From Bacillota bacterium (GTDB lineage Bacteria; Bacillota; Clostridia; TANB77; CAG-465), in NCBI GenBank assembly GCA_023410645.1, contig JAEYPQ010000029.1, positions 1-37,554 of the forward strand: a stretch of DNA of 37,554 nucleotides, read 5' to 3'. The position numbers were made by a program, and so were the translations under genes. Shown here in pieces: positions 15,378-22,502 of the stretch. The notes under the pieces are model-generated. The model worked only from the letters and a program-made list of their open reading frames with translations, did not search any database and was not told where the DNA came from. How positions within the stretch are numbered: position 1 is the first letter of the stretch; every line of letters begins with the position of its first letter.

Positions 15378-17828
15378 CTATTCTTCAACTACATCATCTT
15401 CTTGAGGAATTTTAGCTATATTAATTACTTTGCCGCCATCAGACGTTCTCATAAGAGTAACTCCTTGCGTATTTCTTCCAAGAACACTTATATCTTTAAC
15501 ATTAAGTCTAATAACAACACCGGTATCAGTTATTAACATTACATCATCACTATCATTTACAATTTTAATTCCTATTATATGTCCTGTTTTTGATGTAGTC
15601 TTATATGTTAATACACCTTTACCACTTCTTGCTTGTTGCCTATATTCTTCAACTTCAGTTCTTTTTCCAAATCCATTTTCTGTTATTGCAAGTATGTAAT
15701 CCTTTTCATCCTGTATTGGTTCCATTCCTATTACTTTATCATCTTTTGCTAAAGCAATACCTTTAACACCCATTGAAGTTCTACCTACCGCTCTTACTTC
15801 TTCTTCGGCAAATCTTATTGATAATCCATTAGTAGTTACCATTACAATACTACTATTTCCATCAGTAAGCCTTACATCAATTAATTCATCTTCATCTTTT
15901 AAAGTTATACCTTGAATACCAGTTTTACGTATATTACTATACTCTTCAAGTTTTGTTTTCTTAATAAGACCATTTTTTGTAGCCATAAGTACGTATAATG
16001 GTTCTTTATAATCATGTACTGGTATTATCGCTGCTATTTTTTCACCTTGTGAAAGTTGTAGTAAATTAACAATTGCAGTGCCTTTAGCAGTTCTGCTAGC
16101 TTCTGGTAATTCATATGCTTTTAATCTAAATGCTCTTCCAGCATTTGTGAAAAACATTATATAATCATGTGTAGAAGTTACAAATAAATGTTCAACAAAA
16201 TCTTCTTCACGTGTATTCATTGCAGTAAGTCCTTTACCACCACGTTTTTGACTTCTATATACATCAGCTGCAATTCTCTTTATGTACCCAAAATGTGTTA
16301 GAGTAACGACATTTGTTTCTTCTTTGATAAGACTTTCAATATCAATATCTCCTTCACCATGTGTAATTTGAGTTCTTCTTTCATCACCATAAGTGTTTTT
16401 AATTTCAGTAAGTTCTTCCTTAATTATATCTTTAATAAGTTGTTCAGAAGCTAATACTTCTTTTAAATGATTTATTAGATTAACTAAGCTATTATATTCA
16501 TCTTCGATCTTTTCTCTTTGAAGCCCTTGAAGAGTTCTAAGCCTCATTTCAAGTATAGCATTGGCTTGAATTTCAGATAATCCAAAAGCTGACATAAGTC
16601 TAGCTTGAGCATCATCATATGATTCACGTATTATTCTAATAATTTCATCAATGTGATCAAGTGCTATTCTTAATCCTTCTAAAATATGTAATCTTGCTTC
16701 TGCTTTTCTTAAGTCAAATTCTGTTCTTCTTCTTATAACTTCTTCTCTATGTTTAATATAATTATCTAATATTTCTCTTAAAGTTAATACCTTAGGTTGT
16801 CCATTTACAAGTGCAAGCATCAACATACTTTGAGTTGTTTGCAATTGTGTATGTTTATATAATAAGTTTAATACAACATTTGGATTTGCATCTCTCTTTA
16901 ATTCAATAACAATTCTTAAACCTTCTCTATCTGATTCATCTCTTAGATCAGATATTCCTTCGATTGTCTTTAACTGAACTAATTTTGCAATATTTTCTAC
17001 TAAAGCAGCTTTATTAACTTGATAAGGAATTTCTGTAACTATTATTTTAAATCTTCCTTTATTATCCTCTTCGATTTCAGCCTTTGCACGAACACAAACC
17101 TTACCCCTACCAGTTGTATATGCATCTTTTATACCATCTTTTCCTAATATAATTCCAGATGTAGGGAAGTCAGGTCCTTTTATATATGCAATTAATTCTT
17201 CATTTGAAATATCTGGATTATCGATTTGTGCAATAGTACCATTTATAACCTCTGTTAAATTATGTGGTGGAATATTACAAGCCATTCCAACAGCAATACC
17301 GTAAGAACCGTTTATTAACAAGTTTGGTAACTTAGCTGGTAAAACAGAAGGTTCTTTTAATCTATCATCATAATTTGGCACATAATCCACTGTTTCTTTA
17401 TCTATATCTGTTAACATTTCTAATGAAATCTTATGAAGCTTTGCTTCAGTATATCTCATTGCAGCTGGTGGATCATTATCGATAGAACCAAAGTTACCAT
17501 GTCCATTTACAAGAGGATATCTAAGCGAGAAATCCTGAGATAAACGAACTAATGCATCGTATATAGCTGCATCACCATGTGGATGATAATTACCCATAAC
17601 ATCTCCAACGATACTTGCAGATTTTCTAAATGGTTTTTCTGGCCATAGTGAAAGTTCACTCATAACATATAAAATTCTTCTGTGAACTGGCTTTAAACCA
17701 TCTCTTACATCTGGAAGTGCACGTGAAGCAATTACACTCATGGCATAATCAATATATGATCTTTTCATTTCTTCTTCTATGTTTACAGGTACAATGTTTT
17801 GAGCACCTAAAATATCATCTTCGTTCAT
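15378..17828 (-). CDS. gyrA: DNA gyrase subunit A
   Basis: An 816-residue full-length subunit of the enzyme that introduces negative supercoils. The winged-helix breakage domain has the catalytic Tyr126 in AAMRYTE and the quinolone-determining stretch GNYHPHGDAAIYD (79-91). A coiled coil and gate follow. The C-terminal beta-pinwheel starts with the GyrA box QKRGGKG, which marks gyrase rather than ParC. At the position matching E. coli Ser83 it has Ala87; the Asp87 equivalent (Asp91) is kept. GGAGG precedes the ATG. It is a single-gene unit; gyrB is not adjacent in this window. Confidence 0.97.
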   Translation of the reverse strand: MNEDDILGAQNIVPVNIEEEMKRSYIDYAMSVIASRALPDVRDGLKPVHRRILYVMSELSLWPEKPFRKSASIVGDVMGNYHPHGDAAIYDALVRLSQDFSLRYPLVNGHGNFGSIDNDPPAAMRYTEAKLHKISLEMLTDIDKETVDYVPNYDDRLKEPSVLPAKLPNLLINGSYGIAVGMACNIPPHNLTEVINGTIAQIDNPDISNEELIAYIKGPDFPTSGIILGKDGIKDAYTTGRGKVCVRAKAEIEEDNKGRFKIIVTEIPYQVNKAALVENIAKLVQLKTIEGISDLRDESDREGLRIVIELKRDANPNVVLNLLYKHTQLQTTQSMLMLALVNGQPKVLTLREILDNYIKHREEVIRRRTEFDLRKAEARLHILEGLRIALDHIDEIIRIIRESYDDAQARLMSAFGLSEIQANAILEMRLRTLQGLQREKIEDEYNSLVNLINHLKEVLASEQLIKDIIKEELTEIKNTYGDERRTQITHGEGDIDIESLIKEETNVVTLTHFGYIKRIAADVYRSQKRGGKGLTAMNTREEDFVEHLFVTSTHDYIMFFTNAGRAFRLKAYELPEASRTAKGTAIVNLLQLSQGEKIAAIIPVHDYKEPLYVLMATKNGLIKKTKLEEYSNIRKTGIQGITLKDEDELIDVRLTDGNSSIVMVTTNGLSIRFAEEEVRAVGRTSMGVKGIALAKDDKVIGMEPIQDEKDYILAITENGFGKRTEVEEYRQQARSGKGVLTYKTTSKTGHIIGIKIVNDSDDVMLITDTGVVIRLNVKDISVLGRNTQGVTLMRTSDGGKVINIAKIPQEDDVVEE

Positions 17829-17896
17829 TTTATACCTCCATTTATTGATACTCCCTTATTATACTAGAAAAAAAATAAAAAAGCAAGTTAAAGTTA

Positions 17897-17924
17897 TTGA
17901 AAATTAAATAATTTGTGATATAAT
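17897..17924 (+). promoter_or_regulatory. Promoter of the dnaJ-like gene
   Basis: TTGAAA (17897-17902), a 16-bp spacer and TATAAT (17919-17924), about 35 bp before the ATG. No CIRCE-type repeat is visible, so HrcA heat-shock control is unlikely. Confidence 0.6.
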
Positions 17925-17959
17925 GTAAAATAATTAAAGTAGTAAATAAGGAGCAATAT

Positions 17960-18892
17960 ATGAAATATAAAAATTACTATGAAATACTAGGTATAAATAG
18001 GAGAAGTAGTAAACAAGATATAAAATTAAATTATAGAAAATTGGCCAAAATGTATCATCCAGATACAAATAAAAGCGATGAATCTGAAACATTATTTAAA
18101 GATGTAAATGAGGCTTATGCAACTCTAATGGATGATGAAAAAAGAAAAAAATATGATAGACAAGTAGCAAGATTTGGTTATGGAATTTCTGAAAATGATT
18201 CTAGTTTATCCCAAGTAAGATATGAAATAAAATCTGGTGTCAATGTAATAAATGACTTATTAAATACTATACTCGGTTTAAAAAAGGATGAAGCTCAAAA
18301 TTTTGGAGATATTGATAATGGTCCAAAAGAAGAAAAGAAAGCAAAACAAAAACCAGAAAAAGGAACTGATATAATAACAAATTTAGAGGTGACTTTGGAA
18401 GAAGGTTTTAATGGTACTGAAAAAAAGATTGCTATAAAATCTTCAAAATCTGGTATGAGAACATTTTCTGTTAATGTTCCTATTGGTATAAAAAATGGTG
18501 ACAAAATAAGACTTGCAGCTCTTGGTAATCCCGGGAAAAATGGTGGAAAAAATGGTGATTTAATAATACACGTAAAATTAGCCGAACATGATGAATTTAA
18601 ATTAGATGGAATCAATCTTATAAAAGATATAACCATTTCACCTGCTCTCGCAGCTCTTGGTGGTAAATATAAACTTACTGTCTTAAACGAAGTAATTTTT
18701 GTTTCACTTCCAAAACATTTAAAAGATTCAGAGATTGTAAGTGTTGATAAAAAGGGCTATATATCTGAAGATGGAACTCGTGGAAAGTTATTATTAAAAG
18801 TACATATAGATATGCCTGAAGATATAACTGAAAGAGAAGAAAAGTTATATGAACAACTTTTGAAATTGGAAAAGAAGAGAGAAAAAAATTAA
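17960..18892 (+). CDS. DnaJ-like (CbpA-type) co-chaperone without zinc finger
   Basis: A 310-residue Hsp40. The J domain (about 4-66) has the HPD triad at 33-35, which stimulates DnaK. A linker of about 70 residues, not Gly-rich but ending in a Lys/Glu patch, follows. The C-terminal substrate-binding domains (about 130-300) include LEEGFNGTEKKI, IPIG-like VPIGIKNGDKIRL and the second-domain start LALGGKYKL-like AALGGKYKLTV. The Cys-rich zinc module of DnaJ is absent, so it is a class II (CbpA-like) co-chaperone. AGGAG lies 6 nt before the ATG. It is convergent with the dnaI-like gene. No dnaK or grpE is nearby. Confidence 0.9.
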   Translation: MKYKNYYEILGINRRSSKQDIKLNYRKLAKMYHPDTNKSDESETLFKDVNEAYATLMDDEKRKKYDRQVARFGYGISENDSSLSQVRYEIKSGVNVINDLLNTILGLKKDEAQNFGDIDNGPKEEKKAKQKPEKGTDIITNLEVTLEEGFNGTEKKIAIKSSKSGMRTFSVNVPIGIKNGDKIRLAALGNPGKNGGKNGDLIIHVKLAEHDEFKLDGINLIKDITISPALAALGGKYKLTVLNEVIFVSLPKHLKDSEIVSVDKKGYISEDGTRGKLLLKVHIDMPEDITEREEKLYEQLLKLEKKREKN

Positions 18893-18918
18893 AAATAGAG
18901 TCGAACGACTCTATTTTT
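18891..18918. terminator. Bidirectional terminator between dnaJ-like and dnaI-like genes
   Basis: Perfect 13-bp arms (AAAAATAGAGTCG and its complement) surround a 2-base centre, giving A/U tracts on both strands. It overlaps the ends of both genes. Confidence 0.85.
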
Positions 18919-19933
18919 AATTTGTAATTCTCTTTTTTTTGATTCTTATATCTTCACCAATAAATTTACATGCTATAAAATTTCCTAATATCCTTGAAAC
19001 AACTCTTTCATCATAAACGTTATATAACTCATTTAAATTTAGGTTAGTAGAAATTAAAATCTTTTTATTTTCTAATAATCTTGTATTTATTATATTAAAT
19101 AATTCAGTAAATTTATTATTGCTCATAGTCTCTGTTCCAAGATCATCTATTATCAATAAATCAACATCATATATTTTGTTATAATTTTCTTTATCGTTAC
19201 TTTTCTTATCATAGCTAAATTTATACTCAATTACCTTGTCCATAAGTAGTGGTGCAGTTTGATATATTACAGTTTTGCCCGATTGTATTAGTTCATTTGC
19301 TATACAATTTGCAATAAAAGTTTTTCCAAGTCCAGTATTTCCAACAAAAAGAAGATTCTTTTGTTCAATATTATCGATGTTTTTAACAAAATTTTCTGCT
19401 AAAGATTTTATACTTTCAATATTTTCAAGTGGTGATTTATCAATTCCATATTTGGATTTATCTGCTTTTGTAGAATAATAACAAGTATCAAAAGTATTAA
19501 AATTCTCAGATTGTAACCTTGACATATTATATTGTTTATATGCTTCATTAATAACTTTTTGTAGAAAACACTTACAGTACTTTACAATTCCATTTTCTTG
19601 TATTTTACCAGTATCATTACATATTTTGCATTCATAATTTGGTTCAAAATCTTTTGATGAATAACCTATATTATTAAGTTCTTTTTCAATTTTAGAATCA
19701 ATTTCTAAAAGTCTTTTATTCATATTTTCTTCTTCAACTTGTTTAGTTATATTATCACTAAGAAGAATATTTCTTGTTATTTTAAGAGCTATAATATTTC
19801 GTTTTTCTTCTAATTCTTGAAGTTTATGATTTTCCTCATATATTTTTTTCTTTTTATATAATATTTCATTTTCTATTTTCTTTCTTTTAAGTTCATACTC
19901 TCTTTCAATTTGATTATATATATAATTACTCAT
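18917..19933 (-). CDS. DnaI/DnaC-type replicative helicase loader
   Basis: About 338 residues. A long charged N-terminal coiled coil (about 1-90) precedes a small zinc-type module (Cys103, Cys106, Cys121 and Cys123 in CKICND and CKC). The AAA+ ATPase has Walker A GNTGLGKT (199-206) and Walker B LLIIDDLG (260-267). It loads the DnaB-type helicase (called DnaC in Bacillus) at origins. GGGGTG precedes two adjacent ATGs; the second, at 19933, has better spacing. It starts 18 bp after the DnaD-like gene and is clearly co-transcribed. The pair forms the primosome loading step of low-GC Firmicutes. The coiled coil is longer than in B. subtilis DnaI. Confidence 0.9.
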   Translation of the reverse strand: MSNYIYNQIEREYELKRKKIENEILYKKKKIYEENHKLQELEEKRNIIALKITRNILLSDNITKQVEEENMNKRLLEIDSKIEKELNNIGYSSKDFEPNYECKICNDTGKIQENGIVKYCKCFLQKVINEAYKQYNMSRLQSENFNTFDTCYYSTKADKSKYGIDKSPLENIESIKSLAENFVKNIDNIEQKNLLFVGNTGLGKTFIANCIANELIQSGKTVIYQTAPLLMDKVIEYKFSYDKKSNDKENYNKIYDVDLLIIDDLGTETMSNNKFTELFNIINTRLLENKKILISTNLNLNELYNVYDERVVSRILGNFIACKFIGEDIRIKKKRITN

Positions 19934-19951
19934 CATTTCACCCCTTTTTAA

Positions 19952-20911
19952 TTACATATTGTCATAAAATGATTCTAAATCTTCATATTTTCTTTGTTCA
20001 TAATTTTGGTATCTTGATTTAGATTCAATAACTGGTTTACTATATCTTTTTGACTCTGTATCGGTAATAGAATCACTTTCAATATCTTTAATATTACTAT
20101 ATCCTTTTTTATGCCAATTAGTAAGAATACCATTAACATAACTTAATGATGGATTTGCTTTGCATACAGTTCTTTTCAAAGCTTCTTCTATCATATCAAA
20201 TCCATAATTATATTCTTTTATCCAAGTATCAATATATTGTTCTTCATACTTTGTAAAATTACGAGATAATCTTAATACTTTAGAAATTTTTTGCTTGATT
20301 TTTAATATATTATCATAACTTGCTAAAAATTCTTCTAACTGTTCAAATGTCTTTACATTTCCTTTATACCAAGTTTCTGCAACAGCATGAACATATTTTC
20401 TATTAAGGGCTTTTCTTTCTTGACAATAATGGAAAAGAGCAATCATAACTTCTTCAGAAAACATATAATTTTTAAACATTGACTCTATATCTGTATACCA
20501 CATTAAAGTCATCATACCTTGGAAAAAACTTTCATTTATAGCAGTAGCAGCAGCAATTCTTTTCCTCTCTTGCTCTGTTTGGGCCTTAGTAGATTTAGTT
20601 TCAATTTTTGGAATATATGATTTATTTATAGCCACTTCTTTTAAATCTATAATATTAAATCCATGTACAGTCTTAGTTATAAGTTCTTCTGCTTGCAATC
20701 TATCAAAACTAAATGAGATATCCTGCTCAGAAACCATAAATTTCTTTGCTAAAGTCGCTTTATCAACATCAACGTCTTTTTTTGATAAAAACAACAAATA
20801 TAAGTATAGCTTTATATCTATACCTTCTAAAGTAGCCATATAATTTAATATGAACTGATTTGCTACTTCTGTATCATTAAGTTCCAAATCATTTTTTTGT
20901 ATAATTTTCAT
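19952..20911 (-). CDS. DnaD-domain primosome protein
   Basis: A 319-residue protein. The N-terminal winged-helix part (about 20-110) is followed by a DnaB2/DnaD domain (about 205-260) with the family's YVNGILTNWHKKGY end. The C-terminal tail (about 270-319) is polar. DnaD and DnaB proteins remodel origin DNA and help DnaI load the replicative helicase. AGGAG precedes the ATG. A good promoter with an overlapping palindrome lies 30-60 bp upstream, so this gene and the helicase loader form their own operon, separate from the secretion-like genes upstream. The sequence does not say whether it serves chromosome replication or restart; phage homologues also exist. Confidence 0.9.
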   Translation of the reverse strand: MKIIQKNDLELNDTEVANQFILNYMATLEGIDIKLYLYLLFLSKKDVDVDKATLAKKFMVSEQDISFSFDRLQAEELITKTVHGFNIIDLKEVAINKSYIPKIETKSTKAQTEQERKRIAAATAINESFFQGMMTLMWYTDIESMFKNYMFSEEVMIALFHYCQERKALNRKYVHAVAETWYKGNVKTFEQLEEFLASYDNILKIKQKISKVLRLSRNFTKYEEQYIDTWIKEYNYGFDMIEEALKRTVCKANPSLSYVNGILTNWHKKGYSNIKDIESDSITDTESKRYSKPVIESKSRYQNYEQRKYEDLESFYDNM

Positions 20912-20942
20912 AACTTTCTCCTACACACTTTTTAGTAAATTT

Positions 20943-20971
20943 ATTATATCATTTGTAAACAATATTTACAA
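20943..20971 (-). promoter_or_regulatory. Promoter of dnaD-dnaI with overlapping palindrome
   Basis: The minus strand reads TTGTAA (20966-20971), a 17-bp spacer and TATAAT (20943-20948), with TGn before the -10. A palindrome TTGTAAA-5-TTTACAA (20953-20971) covers the -35 box and part of the spacer and could bind a repressor. Confidence 0.65.
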
Positions 20972-20994
20972 TATTTTTTATATTAAAATAAATA

Positions 20995-21327
20995 TTATTT
21001 TTTTATATAAATTTCATTTTTTAAAACTTTTTCATATCTTTTATTTATATATATTTTTTTATTTTTAAAAAATGAATATATTATGCAAAAACTATATATT
21101 AATGACTCATTATTTATATTAACACATAATGCTGCAACTACAGGTAATGTTAAAAAAATAAATAAATATATTGATACTTCAAAATTTAAATTAATGTATT
21201 TGATTATATGAAATATTATGAAAATATATATAATTATTACTAGCAAAGATTTATATTCTATAATACCTAACCATTTATTCTCCCTATTAAAATTAGCATA
21301 CATTGGTTTCCCATCTTGATTATCCAA
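20995..21327 (-). CDS. Small two-helix membrane protein, VirB3/PrgI-like position
   Basis: A 110-residue protein. After a short polar start (about 25 residues, with NREN and KWLG) it has two hydrophobic segments (about 24-45 and 53-72), then a basic tail with KKIYINKRYEK. Size and topology match VirB3 or PrgI-type proteins of type IV secretion systems, which sit next to VirB4. The sequence match itself is weak, so this is inferred from position. The TTG start at 21327 is preferred: GGAGG lies 6 nt before it, and the stop of the VirB6-like gene ends just upstream. An ATG at 21366 would overlap that gene with no ribosome site. It is last in the operon. Confidence 0.65.
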   Translation of the reverse strand: MDNQDGKPMYANFNRENKWLGIIEYKSLLVIIIYIFIIFHIIKYINLNFEVSIYLFIFLTLPVVAALCVNINNESLIYSFCIIYSFFKNKKIYINKRYEKVLKNEIYIKK

Positions 21328-21328
21328 T

Positions 21329-22174
21329 TTATCCTCCATTAAATAAATTATTTTTAATATCATCATTCGATATTTTGATAAATATTTGATTTATAAAATC
21401 ATTTATCTTATATAATGTATATATGCTACCAACTAATATTATTTTGTACATTATATCACTTGTATCTTTATATACTATTGGAATAAATATAATCAATTTC
21501 ACTATTGTTTGAGTAAGTATAGATGTTATTAACATCTTCAACCATGTTTTAGCAATTCCTATTGTTAAATTAGAGCTAAAACAAACTAAGCAAATCGGTG
21601 ATATAATAAGCAAAAAAATTACTGTTACATATCTTATTGAAAAATTTATTAATATCGATATTGAACCAAACGATATTATGCCTTTTATTAAACCATCTAG
21701 ACTTAACAAATCACTTTTCATAAATTTATCAATGGATAAAATAATCTCTTTTAGATTTTCAAAAGTAATATCTTCTTTTGCTATACTTTTAGCAAATTCT
21801 GTCACTGTATCTGATAATATTGATCCCAAAGATAAAAGTTGATCACATATGAAGTAACTGTTATTTACTAATAAAGATATACATATTATTTTTATTGTAA
21901 ATAGATATACATTTTCTGTTTTAAATCCATTATACATAGATAATAATTGTAAGAAAATGTAATATACAAAATGGAAGATAATCAGTGAATTAGCTATTAT
22001 CATAATACCATTTACTTTATTTTCAAAAAATATATATTTTAATGGATCTTGCTTAAGAATTTCTGGAGATATAAGAACTATTTTATCTAAAACTTCATAA
22101 ACTTGTCCTTCAACAGACTTGAATAGATTTTCAGATATTATATTAAGACTATTAATTATATCATTTACTGGCAT
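21329..22174 (-). CDS. VirB6/TrbL-like polytopic membrane protein
   Basis: A 281-residue protein with about five or six transmembrane helices (about 53-75, 86-107, 167-205 as two, 213-232, 240-260). A soluble N-terminal part of about 50 residues is present. This matches VirB6/TrbL proteins that form the inner-membrane channel of conjugation systems. The assignment rests on topology and operon context rather than a clear motif. It starts one base after the pilin-like gene's stop and has no clear Shine-Dalgarno, suggesting translational coupling. Its end carries the GGAGG for the next gene. Composition is strongly Ile/Lys/Asn. Confidence 0.72.
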   Translation of the reverse strand: MPVNDIINSLNIISENLFKSVEGQVYEVLDKIVLISPEILKQDPLKYIFFENKVNGIMIIANSLIIFHFVYYIFLQLLSMYNGFKTENVYLFTIKIICISLLVNNSYFICDQLLSLGSILSDTVTEFAKSIAKEDITFENLKEIILSIDKFMKSDLLSLDGLIKGIISFGSISILINFSIRYVTVIFLLIISPICLVCFSSNLTIGIAKTWLKMLITSILTQTIVKLIIFIPIVYKDTSDIMYKIILVGSIYTLYKINDFINQIFIKISNDDIKNNLFNGG

Positions 22175-22175
22175 A

Positions 22176-22493
22176 CTAACTTAACACAGAATCAATGAAC
22201 TTTAAGATTAAGTCAATTGATAAAATAATTCCATAACACACAATTGCATTGATTATGACTTTTTTACCAATTGCCATTTTCTCCTCATTGCCAAAACTAA
22301 GCTTTCTCATAAAAACACCTGAAGCTATCGCAACCCCAGCAGCAGGTGTTGCAAGTTTTACTAAATATTCTTGTATTCTTTTAAAAGCCGTATTTAATTT
22401 GTTCACAAGCGTAGGAGTAGATGCTCCATAAATTACAGGAAAGATTATTGATATAATAATTATAGATATAAGTATTATTCTTAGTTTATTTAT
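22176..22493 (-). CDS. VirB2/TrbC-like pilin precursor with no canonical start codon
   Basis: The open frame codes for about 105 residues. It begins with a signal-peptide-like NKLR plus a long Ile-rich hydrophobic stretch ending VIYGAS (probable cleavage). Then come a basic amphipathic part (FKRIQEYLVKL), a small-residue helix TPAAGVAIASGVFM and a second hydrophobic helix near the C-terminus. That is the TrbC/VirB2 pilin layout. No ATG, GTG or TTG lies in frame before the signal peptide. Candidates are ATA at 22493 and GTT at 22502, 17 and 8 nt after GGGAGG. The GTG at 22406 would remove the whole signal peptide and lacks a ribosome site. The gene sits between the second coupling ATPase and the VirB6-like gene. 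Confidence 0.65.
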   Translation of the reverse strand: MNKLRIILISIIIISIIFPVIYGASTPTLVNKLNTAFKRIQEYLVKLATPAAGVAIASGVFMRKLSFGNEEKMAIGKKVIINAIVCYGIILSIDLILKFIDSVLS

Positions 22494-22502
22494 ATTTTTA
22501 AC

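Noticed and set aside
17897..17960. CIRCE/HrcA heat-shock control of the dnaJ-like gene
   Set aside because: No TTAGCACTC-type inverted repeat is present near the promoter.
22176..22406. GTG at 22406 as start of the pilin-like gene
   Set aside because: It has no Shine-Dalgarno and would delete an intact in-frame signal peptide.
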